Part shown: in pieces, positions 53,310 to 61,687 of the stretch
Layout: the number at the start of each line of letters is the position of its first letter
Position numbering within the stretch: the first letter of the stretch is position 1
From: Cellulomonas sp. ES6
Lineage (GTDB): Bacteria > Actinomycetota > Actinomycetes > Actinomycetales > Cellulomonadaceae
Direction of reading: 5' to 3'
Length of the DNA: 64,000 nt
NCBI RefSeq assembly: GCF_030053835.1
Contig: NZ_CP125655.1
Span: 1,984,001-2,048,000, forward strand
Program-made: the position numbers and the translations under genes
Notes under the pieces: generated by a model
Databases searched by the model: none
What the model was told of the DNA's origin: nothing
The model's input: only the letters and a program-made list of their open reading frames with translations

Positions 53310-54587
53310 CTACCCGCCGAGCCCGGGGTGCCGGTCCCGCAGCACCCCGAACGCCTCGTGCGCGACCTCGACCGTGCGCGCGATGTCCGCGGAGGTCAGC
53401 GCCGCGTTGATGAAGTGGTTGTGGTGCGACGTCAGGTACACCCCGCGCCGCACGCACTCGGCGACCCACTCCTGGTGCAGCATCAGCGAGTCGTCCTCGG
53501 CCAGCCGCAGGTAGAACAGCGACGGCGCGCCCGAGGCCACCAGCGTGAGCCCGTGGTCGGCGGCGGCGGACACGAGGCCGGTCGTCAGCTCCGTGCCGAG
53601 CCGGTCGAACAGCGCCGGCGCGTCGAGCTCGCGCAGCTTGGTGATCGTCGCGATGCCCGCGGCGAACGGGACGGCGCTCATCCAGTAGGACCCGGTGTAG
53701 GTGAGCGAGCTGACGACGTCCTTGAGCGCGTCCGTCCCGCACAGCGCCGACACGTTGTACCCGTTGGCGAGCGCCTTGCAGAAGCATATGAGGTCCGCCC
53801 GGAACCCGAAGTGGTGGTCCGACCCGGCCAGGTCGAGGCGGAACCCGGCCCGCACGTCGTCGACGATCAGCACCACGCCGTGCTCGTCGCACAGCCGCCG
53901 CACCGCCTGCCAGTAGCCGGGCGACGGCAGCCGGTTGTCCGCGAAGTTGCCGTGCAGGTACGGCTGGGCGATCAGCCCGGCGATCTGCCCGCGGTGCTCC
54001 GAGAACAGCCGCTCGAGCGCCGGCAGGTCGTCCCACGGCGCATAGAGGTTGTGCGCGACGTCCTCCTCCAGCACCCCGGGGTAGTCGAGCTTCTGCGTCC
54101 AGGGCGCGACCCCGTGGTAGAAGCCCTCGAAGAACACGATCTTCTTGCGCCGGGTGGCCGCGCGGGCGGTCATGACGGCGAGCGTCGTGACGTCGCCGCC
54201 GTTCTTCGCGAAGAACGCCCAGTCCGCGCTGGCCACCGTGTCGACCAGCAGCTCCGCGAAGTCGATCATCACCGTCGACGGGACGGTGACGACGTCCTCG
54301 AGGCGCTGCTGCGCGGCAGCCGCGGCGGTGACGTCCGGGTCGCCGTAGCCGAGCACGTTCGGGCCGTAGCCGCACATGTAGTCGATGTACTCGTTGCCGT
54401 CGACGTCCCAGAACCGGGTGCCCTCCGCGCGCTGCGAGAACAGCGGGTAGGCGGACACCGGGATCGCGCAGCCCTCCGCGGGGCCCTGGTGGCCGTAGAC
54501 GCCGGACGGCACGACCTTCAGGGCCCGCTCGAACAGCTCGCGGCTGCGGGCGTGGGTGTACGGGACGGTCGGGGTGGTGGTGGTCAT
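53310..54587 (-). CDS. class III aminotransferase, glutamate-1-semialdehyde aminomutase-like
   Basis: The 425-residue PLP enzyme has the class III fold: FWDVDGNEYIDYMCGYGPNVLGYGDP near residue 60, the PLP-pyridine aspartate in LIVDDVRAGFRLDLAG (about 240), and the Schiff-base lysine in ICFCKALANGYNVSAL (about 270). It differs from HemL at key places: the phosphate-binding NSGTEA block reads KNGGDVTT and the DEV motif reads DDV. So it is unlikely to be the tetrapyrrole enzyme and may instead act on a special amino sugar, amino acid or amine. It starts 7 bases after the stop of the SCP2-like gene. Confidence 0.82.
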   Translation of the reverse strand: MTTTTPTVPYTHARSRELFERALKVVPSGVYGHQGPAEGCAIPVSAYPLFSQRAEGTRFWDVDGNEYIDYMCGYGPNVLGYGDPDVTAAAAAQQRLEDVVTVPSTVMIDFAELLVDTVASADWAFFAKNGGDVTTLAVMTARAATRRKKIVFFEGFYHGVAPWTQKLDYPGVLEEDVAHNLYAPWDDLPALERLFSEHRGQIAGLIAQPYLHGNFADNRLPSPGYWQAVRRLCDEHGVVLIVDDVRAGFRLDLAGSDHHFGFRADLICFCKALANGYNVSALCGTDALKDVVSSLTYTGSYWMSAVPFAAGIATITKLRELDAPALFDRLGTELTTGLVSAAADHGLTLVASGAPSLFYLRLAEDDSLMLHQEWVAECVRRGVYLTSHHNHFINAALTSADIARTVEVAHEAFGVLRDRHPGLGG

Positions 54588-54594
54588 CGCGGGC

Positions 54595-55368
54595 TCACTC
54601 TCCGAGGTACTGACCGACGCGGTCGAGGATGCGGTTGACGTTGTCGACCATCGCGACGTGCCCGCGCATGGCCATCCGCCCGTCGCCGAGGCACGCCAGC
54701 GCGCTGACCTTCCCCGCGAGCAGCGCTCCCGCGGTGTCGAGGTCGGCGAACGTGAGGGCGGCCCGCGGCCGGGGCGACGGCTCGGGCACGAACGTCATGC
54801 GGTGGTCGCGGACCCGCAGGGTGTAGGCGAGCGACCCCGTGACCTCGAGGGCCACGTCGCCGTCCACCGTGTGGTGCGCGCTGAACCGGCCCGCGCGGTC
54901 CTCGTTGGCGAGCTGGGCCGCGGCGGCGACGGCCACGTGCAGCGTGAGGGCGGTGCTCGTCTCCCGGAACGCCGGGTCCGCGAGGTCCTCGGGCGCGGGG
55001 CGCAGGTAGCGGCCCAGCAGCTCCGTCAGCGGGGTGAACACCCGCAGCAGGAACCCGATGCGGTGCAGGCCGGTGACCGGGACGGGCTGCGCCTCGCCGG
55101 CGACCACCCGGTTGAACGCCTCGGGGGACGCGAACGGCAGCAGGATCGTGCCGACGGTGCGGTCCGGCACCACCTGGACGGCGCCGTCGCGGAACGCCAG
55201 CGCGGCGCGCGGCCCGCCCCGGACGGCGAACACGACCGAGACGGGGCGCGGGTCGACGGTCAGCAGCTCGCGCGCGGCGGGCACCCGGCGGACCAGCTCG
55301 GGCAGCGCGCCCAGGACCGCGTGCAGGTTCACGAACGCGGCGGCGCGGGGATCGGTCTCAGTGAGCAC
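54595..55368 (-). CDS. SCP2-like lipid-binding domain protein
   Basis: The 257-residue protein has a C-terminal sterol-carrier-protein-2-type domain, shown by RAALTFADLDTAGALLAGKV and ALACLGDGRMAMRGHVAMVDNVNRILDRV. The N-terminal half (HAVLGALPELVRRVPAARELLTVD, VPVTGLHRIGFLLRVFTPLTELLGRYL) is also SCP2-like in pattern, so the protein may be a tandem of two lipid-binding domains. It is cytoplasmic, without signal peptide. Its start overlaps the end of the TetR gene by 11 bases and it runs into the aminotransferase gene by a 7-base gap, so it belongs to the same transcription unit. Confidence 0.75.
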   Translation of the reverse strand: MLTETDPRAAAFVNLHAVLGALPELVRRVPAARELLTVDPRPVSVVFAVRGGPRAALAFRDGAVQVVPDRTVGTILLPFASPEAFNRVVAGEAQPVPVTGLHRIGFLLRVFTPLTELLGRYLRPAPEDLADPAFRETSTALTLHVAVAAAAQLANEDRAGRFSAHHTVDGDVALEVTGSLAYTLRVRDHRMTFVPEPSPRPRAALTFADLDTAGALLAGKVSALACLGDGRMAMRGHVAMVDNVNRILDRVGQYLGE

Positions 55369-56041
55369 GGGCGTCCTCCAGGTCGGGGTCGGGGCTGTCG
55401 GGGTCGGCGCGGCCGGCGACGGGCTCGGCCAGCGCCGCCAGCGACCGGGCGGCGAACGCCGCGCTCCGCAGCGCGGCGGGGGTGTCGTGGTCGGCGAGCC
55501 ACGCGGTCGTGATGCCGTCCGTCACCATCACGAGCGCCCGCGCGGCGTCGTCGAGCGGCACGGTCCACCGGCTGCCGGTGGCGCGCGCGGCGGCCGTGAG
55601 GCTGGCCCGGGCGGCGGTCCGGTAGACGTCGTACTGCGCGACCAGGGCGGCGCGCTGCCCGGGGGCGCGCATCGCGTACAGCGCCAGCTCCAGGAGCGCG
55701 CGCTCGCGGTCCGGGTCGGCCACGAGCAGCCCGACGTAGCGCTCGAGGCCGTCGCGGACGACCTCCTCCAGCGTGCCCGCGCCGGTGCCTGCCGCGTCGT
55801 CGTCGTCGAGCGGCAGCAGGCCGGCCTCCGCGGTGCGGCGCTCCTGGGCGGTGACGTCCGCGACCACCGCCTCCAGGAGGTGGTCCCGGGAGGGGAAGGC
55901 GTAGTGCAGGCTCGCCAGGGACATCCCCGCCTCCGCGACGACCGCCCGCGTGGTGGCGCCCGCCACGCCGTCGCGGGCGATCACGCGCACGGTGGCGTCG
56001 ACGAGCGCCCGCCGGCGGTCCCCCACGGCCATCCGCGCCAC
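55358..56041 (-). CDS. TetR family transcriptional regulator
   Basis: The 227-residue protein has the TetR DNA-binding domain ALVDATVRVIARDGVAGATT then AVVAEAGMSLASLHYAFPSR (about residues 11-52). A C-terminal ligand domain of about 170 residues follows, of the TetR_C_6-like type seen in many actinobacteria. It is the second gene of the operon that begins with the SDR gene (1 base after its stop) and so is most likely autoregulating, with the 18-base palindrome at 56871-56888 as the operator candidate. Confidence 0.85.
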   Translation of the reverse strand: MARMAVGDRRRALVDATVRVIARDGVAGATTRAVVAEAGMSLASLHYAFPSRDHLLEAVVADVTAQERRTAEAGLLPLDDDDAAGTGAGTLEEVVRDGLERYVGLLVADPDRERALLELALYAMRAPGQRAALVAQYDVYRTAARASLTAAARATGSRWTVPLDDAARALVMVTDGITTAWLADHDTPAALRSAAFAARSLAALAEPVAGRADPDSPDPDLEDARAH

Positions 56042-56042
56042 G

Positions 56043-56888
56043 TCACGCCCCCGTCAGCCGGCCCGCGACCCGCAGCACCAGCCGCCGCGGCAGCGCCCCC
56101 GCCAGCGCGGCGGTGACGGCGTTGCGACGGCCGGCGACGACGGACGGCGGCGGGTCCCGGCGGTCGAGCGCCCGGAACGCGACGTCGACCACCTGCGGGA
56201 CGGTCAGCACCTGGCCGATGCGGAACCGGTCGGAGCCGGCGACCTCGAAGAACTCGGTCTCCGTCGGCCCGGGCGCCAGCGACAGCACCCGCAGCGGCGT
56301 GCCGCGGTGCTCCTGCCAGATCGCCTCCGTCAGCGACCGCACGTACGCCTTGGTCGCGGCGTACACCGCGAAGGACGGACCGGGCTGGTAGGCGGCGGTG
56401 CTGGCGACGTTCACGAGGACGCCGGCCGGCGCCGCGACGAGGTCCGGCAGCAGCAGCCGGGACAGCACGGTGAGCGCGGCGACGTTGACCTGGACCTCCG
56501 CGGCGATCCGCGCGGGGTCCTCCCCGGCGAACGGCCCGTAGGTGCCGAACCCGGCGCTGTTGACGAGCGCGTCGGCGCGCAGGCCGCGCTCGCGCATCCC
56601 CGCCACCAGCTCCGCGGGACCGCCCGGGTCCGCGAGGTCGACCGGCAGCACCGTGGCCGCGGCCCCGTGCTCCGCGGCGAGCCGGTCCGCGAGCGCGGTC
56701 AGCCTGTCCGCGCGGCGGGCGACCAGCACCACGTCGTGACCGCGGGCGGCGAACCGGCGGGCGAACTCCTCACCGATACCGGAGGACGCGCCGGTGACGA
56801 CGGCGACGGGGCGGGGTGCGGTGGCGATGACGGGCTCCCGGGCGAGGTGCCGGCGGACCGGCGGGGCGAAGTGGGTCGATCGACCCAC
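56043..56888 (-). CDS. short-chain dehydrogenase/reductase
   Basis: The 281-residue protein (from GTG 56888) is a classical SDR with the cofactor motif TGASSGIG (TGxxxGxG), NSAGFGTYGPF (NNAG-like, here NSAG), the catalytic serine in NVASTAAYQPGPS and the Y-x-x-x-K in SFAVYAATKAYVRS. An Arg near the end of strand 2 (VARRADRL) suggests NADP(H). No ATG lies close to the fold start; GTG 56888 is preferred because it follows a possible -10 (GACAGT) by 5 bases and coincides with the palindrome, while a far ATG at 57014 would add 42 residues of random look. It is the first gene of the SDR-TetR-SCP2-aminotransferase unit. Confidence 0.8.
   Translation of the reverse strand: MGRSTHFAPPVRRHLAREPVIATAPRPVAVVTGASSGIGEEFARRFAARGHDVVLVARRADRLTALADRLAAEHGAAATVLPVDLADPGGPAELVAGMRERGLRADALVNSAGFGTYGPFAGEDPARIAAEVQVNVAALTVLSRLLLPDLVAAPAGVLVNVASTAAYQPGPSFAVYAATKAYVRSLTEAIWQEHRGTPLRVLSLAPGPTETEFFEVAGSDRFRIGQVLTVPQVVDVAFRALDRRDPPPSVVAGRRNAVTAALAGALPRRLVLRVAGRLTGA
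56871..56888. promoter_or_regulatory. 18-base perfect palindrome, TetR operator candidate
   Basis: GTGGGTCGATCGACCCAC is a perfect palindrome that begins at the proposed SDR start codon (and +1 of a leaderless message). Bound TetR would block initiation of the whole operon. It is the only long perfect palindrome in this region. Confidence 0.7.
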
Positions 56889-57017
56889 AGCCGACTGTCG
56901 CACCCGCTCCCGACCGTGCGGAAGCCCTCCCGACCAGGCTTTACGCCCTGGTAACACGCCGCCGGCGCGCCCGCCGACAACACCGGCCCCGCACCCTCCA
57001 GGAGGCCCGCGCACCAG

Positions 57018-57076
57018 CGAGATGCCAGGACACGCGCGGGAGTCGGGCCCCCGGCTCGGCGTGTCCTGGTATCTCG
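57018..57076. terminator. 18-bp inverted repeat between SDR operon and dksA-like gene
   Basis: CGAGATGCCAGGACACGC (57018-57035) pairs with GCGTGTCCTGGTATCTCG (57059-57076), 17 of 18 bases plus one wobble, around a 23-base GC-rich loop. It lies downstream of the DksA-like gene and upstream of the SDR operon. It may be a terminator or a copy of a dispersed palindromic repeat. Confidence 0.55.
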
Positions 57077-57168
57077 ACCACCCATGCGGGTGCGCGCGGG
57101 TGGGTGAGCGCAGGGCGGGTCGGGGCGGGGGTCGGGGCGCGGCCGGGGGCGAGGTGGGGTGAGTCAGG

Positions 57169-57525
57169 TCAGCGGGAGGCGCAGGGAACGCAGGTGCGCG
57201 CGGTCGGGAGGGCGCGCAGCCGCTCGACCGGGATCGGCTGCCCGCACCGCTCGCACGTGCCGTACGTCCCGCGCTCCAGCCGGTCGAGCGCGGCGTCCAC
57301 GTCGGCGATCCGCTCCCGCATGTCGTGCGTCAGCGCGTCGATCATCCGGCGCTCGTACGCGATGGTCGAGCCCTCCGGGTCGTGCTCGTCGTCGGTGACG
57401 GACTCGCGGGCCGCCGCCACGACGGCGTCCCGCTCGGCGCCCGTCCCCGCCAGGCGCGCGACCGCCTCGCGCCGGCGCTCCCGCAGCACCGCCGCGACCT
57501 CGTCCCGGTCGAGCGTCTCCGCCAT
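57169..57525 (-). CDS. DksA/TraR family zinc-finger protein
   Basis: The 118-residue protein has the TraR/DksA arrangement: an N-terminal helical hairpin (AETLDRDEVAAVLRERRREA, VDAALDRLERGTYGTC) and a C4 zinc finger with cysteines in TCERCGQPIP and ARTCVPCA. Such proteins bind in the RNA polymerase secondary channel or act as small regulators. The tip Asp-x-x-Asp-x-A of E. coli DksA is replaced by VTDDEHDPEGS, so activity may differ. GATACT lies 6 bases before the ATG at 57525, a leaderless start. Confidence 0.85.
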   Translation of the reverse strand: MAETLDRDEVAAVLRERRREAVARLAGTGAERDAVVAAARESVTDDEHDPEGSTIAYERRMIDALTHDMRERIADVDAALDRLERGTYGTCERCGQPIPVERLRALPTARTCVPCASR

Positions 57526-57589
57526 CCAGCCAGTATCCGCCGCCCACGGCGTCCCGCCACAGGGGCGGACGGCACCGCCGGTGAGGGCC

Positions 57590-58615
57590 TCACGCCCCGC
57601 CGCGGTCCCCCAGCACGCGCGCCTTCCCGGCGGCGTACTCCCCGTCGGTGAGGGCGCCGGACGCGTGGAGCGCGTGCAGGCGCTCGAGCTCGTGGACGAG
57701 CGCCGCGGCGTCTCCCGGGGACGCGTCGGACGACCCGGACGTGCCCGACATCCCAGCCCCGGACACCGAGCCGGTGCCCGCAGCGGACGACCCAGACGTG
57801 CCCGGCGCACCCGGCCGCGCGCCCCGCCGCGTCGACGCCGTCGCCGGCGCCCCGCCCGGCAGGTCGTCGTCGGGCAGGGGCAGCAGCGCGCGCACCGCCT
57901 CGTCCCGGGCGCGGCGCCCGGCCGCTCCGAGCGGCTGCGGGGGCACGGCCACCCGGAGACGCGACGGGTCGCCGGGCCGCAGCGGGTCGTAGTACGCCCG
58001 CGGCGCGTGCCGGAACGCCTCCCGCGGCACCTCCGTGCGGACCGCGTACCGCGTCCCCCGGGCGTCCGCGTAGTGCACCGTCGCCCGGCACCGTGTCCGG
58101 TCCACGGTCTCGTAGTCACGCACCCGCGCCCACGTGCCGGTCAGGCCGAGCAGCCGCGGGCCCACCCCGGAGGTGCGCGCGCTGCGCACCCCGCCGAGCA
58201 CGGCCGCCACGAGGCCCGCGACCAGCAGGGCGCCGGCCACGACCAGGGGGACGCGCACACGCTCCAGCGGGGACAGGCCGTCGCGGACGGCGCCCGACCA
58301 GCCGGTGACCAGGGCGCCGGCTGCGAGGGCGACGACCAGGCCGGGGGTCGCCCGGCGTGCCAGCGGCGCGAGGGTGGTCACGAGGACGCCGGCCGCGAAG
58401 ACCGCCAGCGGGAACGCCGCCCCGGCGAGGTCGTCGGTGGCGCACTGCGCGGCGGCGCACTCCCACCGCACGAGCGTCGCGTCGTGGGCGCCGAGCCACA
58501 GCAGCCACCACGTCAGCGCACCGGCACCCAGGGCGATCAGCAGCAGGACGAGCGCGCCGCGGCCCGGGGCGGGTGGTGCGGACGCGGCGGGCGGTGCGGT
58601 GACGGGGCTGCTCAC
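57590..58615 (-). CDS. membrane protein with C-terminal SHOCT domain
   Basis: The 341-residue protein has four hydrophobic segments in its first 165 residues (GALVLLLIALGAGALTWWLL, AAFPLAVFAAGVLVTTLAPL, TPGLVVALAAGALVTGW, VPLVVAGALLVAGLVAAVLG), with two cysteines in WECAAAQCATDD between the first two. A DUF3592-like soluble part follows (RCRATVHYADARGTRYAVRTEVP, YYDPLRPGDPSRLRVA). The end is a Gly/Ser-rich linker and a SHOCT helix pair LERLHALHASGALTDGEYAAGKARVLG. SHOCT domains mediate oligomer formation or peptide contacts. CAGGAT lies 6 bases before the GTG at 58615. Confidence 0.75.
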   Translation of the reverse strand: MSSPVTAPPAASAPPAPGRGALVLLLIALGAGALTWWLLWLGAHDATLVRWECAAAQCATDDLAGAAFPLAVFAAGVLVTTLAPLARRATPGLVVALAAGALVTGWSGAVRDGLSPLERVRVPLVVAGALLVAGLVAAVLGGVRSARTSGVGPRLLGLTGTWARVRDYETVDRTRCRATVHYADARGTRYAVRTEVPREAFRHAPRAYYDPLRPGDPSRLRVAVPPQPLGAAGRRARDEAVRALLPLPDDDLPGGAPATASTRRGARPGAPGTSGSSAAGTGSVSGAGMSGTSGSSDASPGDAAALVHELERLHALHASGALTDGEYAAGKARVLGDRGGA

Positions 58616-58689
58616 GCGACCATCCTGCCCGCCGGCGTCCGGCCCCGCGGCGTCACCGGCCGGACACACGCGCGTCCTAGCCTGCGGTC

Positions 58690-59832
58690 ATGCCCGTCGC
58701 CGCCCCGCACGTCCGCACCGTCCCCGCCTCCGGGATCCGCCGCGTCCTGGAGCTCGCGTGGACGGTGCCGGACGCGATCGTGCTCTGCGTCGGCGAGCCG
58801 GACCTGCCGACCGCACCGCACGTGCTCGCCGCCGCGCGCGACGCCCTGGACCGCGACGACACCCGGTACACGCCGAACGGCGGCGTCCCGGCGCTGCGCG
58901 ACGCGCTCGCCGCGTGGCTGGACCCCCAGCACGCTCCCCCGGTGCGGCGGGACAGCGTGTGGGTCACCGCCGGCGGCGCCCAGGCGCTGCACCTGGGGCT
59001 GAGCCTGACGGTCGGCGCCGGCGACGGCGTCCTGGTGCCGGACCCGGGCTACCCGCCGTTCACGATGGCGACCCGGCTGCTCCAGGCCGAGCCGCAGCCG
59101 TACGTGCTGCGCGCCGAGGACGGGTTCCTGCCGGACCCGGCGGCCGTCGAGGCCGCCGTCACCGACCGGACCCGGGTGCTGCTGCTCAACTCGCCGTCCA
59201 ACCCCCTGGGCACCACCCTGCCGGCGGGTCTGCTGGCCGAGCTCGTGGACGTGGCCCGGCGGCACGACCTGTGGGTGCTGTCCGACGAGTGCTACGCCGC
59301 GTTCCCCGGGGACGCCCCGCACGTGCCGGCCGCGCGGTTCGACACCGACGGGAGGGTGCTGACCGTCCACACGTTCTCGAAGACGCACGCGATGACCGGG
59401 TTCCGGGTCGGCGCGCTCGTGGTCCCCGACCTGCTGGCGCCGCTGCTGCCGCACGTGCAGGAGGCGGTGGTGTCCTGCGTGAACACCCCCGCGCAGTACG
59501 CGGCGCTCGCGGCGCTGACCGGGCCGCAGGACGCCGTCGACCACGCCCGGCGCACGTACCGGGAGCACCGCGCCCTGGCGACCGCCGTGCTGGACGGGCG
59601 GGGCATCCCGTGGCTGGACGCGACCGGCGGGCTGTACCTGTGGGCGGACGTCTCCCACGCCACCGGCGGCGACGTCGCGGCGTGGACGGAGGACCTGGTG
59701 CGGCGCGAGGGCGTCGCGGTCGCGCCCGGCTCGGCGTTCGGCGCCGCGGGCGAGGGCTGGGTGCGGATCTCGCTCACGGCCGGGGCGGACGACCTGCGCC
59801 GCGGGCTGTCCCGGCTGCCCGCCCGCGGCTGA
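58690..59832 (+). CDS. class I/II PLP-dependent aminotransferase
   Basis: The 380-residue enzyme has the fold-type I pattern: CVGEPDLPTAPHVLAAARDAL, YTPNGGVPALRDALAAWLD, VLVPDPGYPPFTMATRLL, LLNSPSNPLGTTL (Asn and Pro of the active site), LWVLSDECYAAF (Asp and Tyr to PLP) and the Schiff-base lysine in TVHTFSKTHAMTGFRVG (about residue 235). The substrate may be aspartate, alanine or an aromatic amino acid. TAGCCT lies 6 bases before the ATG at 58690, so it is probably leaderless. It is divergent from the SHOCT membrane protein gene. Confidence 0.87.
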   Translation: MPVAAPHVRTVPASGIRRVLELAWTVPDAIVLCVGEPDLPTAPHVLAAARDALDRDDTRYTPNGGVPALRDALAAWLDPQHAPPVRRDSVWVTAGGAQALHLGLSLTVGAGDGVLVPDPGYPPFTMATRLLQAEPQPYVLRAEDGFLPDPAAVEAAVTDRTRVLLLNSPSNPLGTTLPAGLLAELVDVARRHDLWVLSDECYAAFPGDAPHVPAARFDTDGRVLTVHTFSKTHAMTGFRVGALVVPDLLAPLLPHVQEAVVSCVNTPAQYAALAALTGPQDAVDHARRTYREHRALATAVLDGRGIPWLDATGGLYLWADVSHATGGDVAAWTEDLVRREGVAVAPGSAFGAAGEGWVRISLTAGADDLRRGLSRLPARG

Positions 59833-59895
59833 CGCGCGGCACCCGGCCCGGACGCGCCCGGGGCGCCCGCGCTCCGCGCCGCCCGCCACCCCCGC

Positions 59896-60420
59896 TCAGG
59901 CCTCCGCGAGCGCGTCCTCGAACGCCGCCAGCACCGCGGGCGAGAACAGCACGAACCGCACGAGGTCGACCGCGCCGTCGTGCCCGGCTGCCCACTCCCG
60001 CACCGCGCGGGTCGCCTCCCGCGCCACCGCGTCCGCCGGCCAGCCGTACACGCCGGCGCTCACCGCCGGGAACGCCACCGAGCGCGCGCCCAGCCCGGCG
60101 GCGACGTCGAGCGACCGCGTGAAGCACGACCGGAGCAGCGCCGGGTCCCGCTGCCCCGCGCGGGCGTCCGGCCCGACGGTGTGCACCACCCAGCGCGCCG
60201 GCAGCCGCCCCGCGCCGGTCGCGACGGCGTCGCCCGTCGGCAGGCCGTCCGGCAGCGTCGTGCGCCGCAGCTCCCGGCAGGCGGCGAGCAGCTCCGGCCC
60301 GGCGGCGGCGTGCAGCGCCCCGTCGACGCCCCCGCCGCCCAGCAGCGACGAGTTCGCCGCGTTGACGACGACGTCGACGTCCTGGGTGGTGATGTCCCCG
60401 GCCGCGGCCTCGATGCGCAT
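59896..60420 (-). CDS. macrodomain protein (ADP-ribose hydrolase type)
   Basis: The 174-residue protein is a single macrodomain of the MacroD/YmdB class: GDITTQDVDVVVNAANSSLLGGGGVDGALHAAAGPEL (about residues 8-44) holds the catalytic-loop NAAN and GGGGVDGAI-like motif, and VAFPAVSAGVYGWPADAVA (about 115-133) the second loop. It should remove ADP-ribose or O-acetyl groups from ADP-ribosylated substrates. GACGAT lies 6 bases before the ATG at 60420. Confidence 0.92.
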   Translation of the reverse strand: MRIEAAAGDITTQDVDVVVNAANSSLLGGGGVDGALHAAAGPELLAACRELRRTTLPDGLPTGDAVATGAGRLPARWVVHTVGPDARAGQRDPALLRSCFTRSLDVAAGLGARSVAFPAVSAGVYGWPADAVAREATRAVREWAAGHDGAVDLVRFVLFSPAVLAAFEDALAEA

Positions 60421-60485
60421 GGCCCCATCGTCGCGCGGACCGCCGCGGGTGCGCCTACCGTGAGCGGCACAGCGAGGAGGTCACG

Positions 60486-60668
60486 ATGACGGAGTCCAGC
60501 CACCCGGTCCACGACGGCCGGGACGACGTCCCGGAGCTCGAGGTCGACGAGACGGTTCCGCCCCGCCCGGAGGAGGAGGTCGCCGACGTCGCGCGCGCGG
60601 TCCCCGACCCGGCGGGCCACGGCGGGCCGGTCCCGGGGCGCGACGACGCGGATCCCGTCCGCCCCTGA
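60486..60668 (+). CDS. small acidic protein, 60 residues
   Basis: The ATG at 60486 follows a strong GAGGAGG site at 60474-60480. The 60-residue product is very acidic and disorder-prone (DDVPELEVDETVPPRPEEEVADV) with no hydrophobic core or cysteine. Similar small acidic frames are common and uncharacterised in Micrococcales; a soluble partner-binding or ion-buffering role cannot be told. It lies between the divergent macrodomain gene and a GNAT gene that has its own -10. Confidence 0.6.
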   Translation: MTESSHPVHDGRDDVPELEVDETVPPRPEEEVADVARAVPDPAGHGGPVPGRDDADPVRP

Positions 60669-60745
60669 CGCCGGCCGCGGGCACGCCCCCGGCCGTCCGG
60701 TGCGCCCGCCGTGACGCCCCCACGGCCGTGCGGCATGCTGGCGGG

Positions 60746-61222
60746 GTGCAGCTGCGGCGGGTGGACGAGGACGACTGGGAGGTCGTCCGCGACGTCCGCC
60801 TGCGCGCCCTGCGCGAGGACCCGGGCGTGTTCGGGTCGTCGCTGGCGCGCGAGGAGATGTTCGCCGAGACCCACTGGCGCATGCGCCTGCGCGGTGCGGC
60901 GACGTGGGTGGTCGACGACGACGGCACGCCGCGCGGACTCGTGGGCATGATCCAGGAGCCCGGCTCGCCGACGTCCGACCGGCACGTGGTGCAGCTGTGG
61001 GTGGCGCCCGAGGTCCGGCGGCGGGGTCTGGGCTGGGCGCTGCTCGACGCGGTCCGGGAGGCGGCCCGGGCGGAGGGCGCGGCGACGGTGTCGCTGTGGG
61101 TCGTCGACGGCAACCACGCCGCCGGTGACCTCGTGGTGCGCGCGGGCTTCGTCCGGACGGGCGAGCGGCACGCGCAGGCGCCGGGCCGATCGGAGGAGCG
61201 CCTGGTGCTCCACCTGGCCTGA
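60746..61222 (+). CDS. GNAT family N-acetyltransferase
   Basis: The 158-residue protein is a single GNAT domain: LRRVDEDDWEVVRDVRLRALREDP at the start, the acetyl-CoA motif A VVQLWVAPEVRRRGLGWALLDAV (R-R-x-G-L-G, about residues 82-104) and SLWVVDGNHAAGDLVVRAGFVRTGE at the end. The acceptor is unknown. CATGCT lies 6 bases before the GTG at 60746, fitting a leaderless start. Confidence 0.87.
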   Translation: MQLRRVDEDDWEVVRDVRLRALREDPGVFGSSLAREEMFAETHWRMRLRGAATWVVDDDGTPRGLVGMIQEPGSPTSDRHVVQLWVAPEVRRRGLGWALLDAVREAARAEGAATVSLWVVDGNHAAGDLVVRAGFVRTGERHAQAPGRSEERLVLHLA

Positions 61223-61243
61223 GGCGCCCGTCGGGGCCCGCGC

Positions 61244-61687
61244 TCAGCCCACCGCGTCCGGGGCGGACTCCACCAGCAGCGTCACGGGTCCGTCGTTCAC
61301 GAGCTCGACCGCCATGTCGGCGCCGAACACCCCGGTCGCGACCGTCAGCCCCCGCGCCCGCAGGTCCGCGACGACGGCGTCCACGAGCGGCTCGGCGACC
61401 GGACCGGGCGCCGCGGCGTTCCACGTGGGGCGGCGGCCCTTGCGGGTGTCGCCGTAGAGCGTGAACTGGCTGACCACGAGCACCGGGGCCCCGACCTCCG
61501 CGGCGGAGCGCTCGTCGCGCAGGATCCGCAGCTCGGCGATCTTGCGCGCGACGTGCGCGACCTGCGCGGGGCCGTCCCCGGGGGTGACGCCGAGCAGCAC
61601 CACGAGGCCGGGACCGTCGAACGCCCCGACGACCTGCCCGGCGACCGTCACCGACGCGCGGGTCGCCCGCTGGACGACCGCCCTCAC
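61244..61687 (-). CDS. dtd: D-aminoacyl-tRNA deacylase Dtd
   Basis: The 147-residue protein matches Dtd: [15 protein letters not shown] at the start, the catalytic [23 protein letters not shown] (SQxTL with the nucleophile-like Thr) and [26 protein letters not shown] with the Gly-Pro-like motif region NDGPVT. It removes D-amino acids from mischarged tRNA. The GTG start at 61687 overlaps the stop of the asparaginase gene by 4 bases. Confidence 0.92.
   Translation of the reverse strand: MRAVVQRATRASVTVAGQVVGAFDGPGLVVLLGVTPGDGPAQVAHVARKIAELRILRDERSAAEVGAPVLVVSQFTLYGDTRKGRRPTWNAAAPGPVAEPLVDAVVADLRARGLTVATGVFGADMAVELVNDGPVTLLVESAPDAVG

Noticed and set aside
53310..54587. Assignment of the class III aminotransferase as HemL (tetrapyrrole synthesis)
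   Set aside because: The phosphate-binding block and DEV motif differ from HemL, and no hem gene is nearby.
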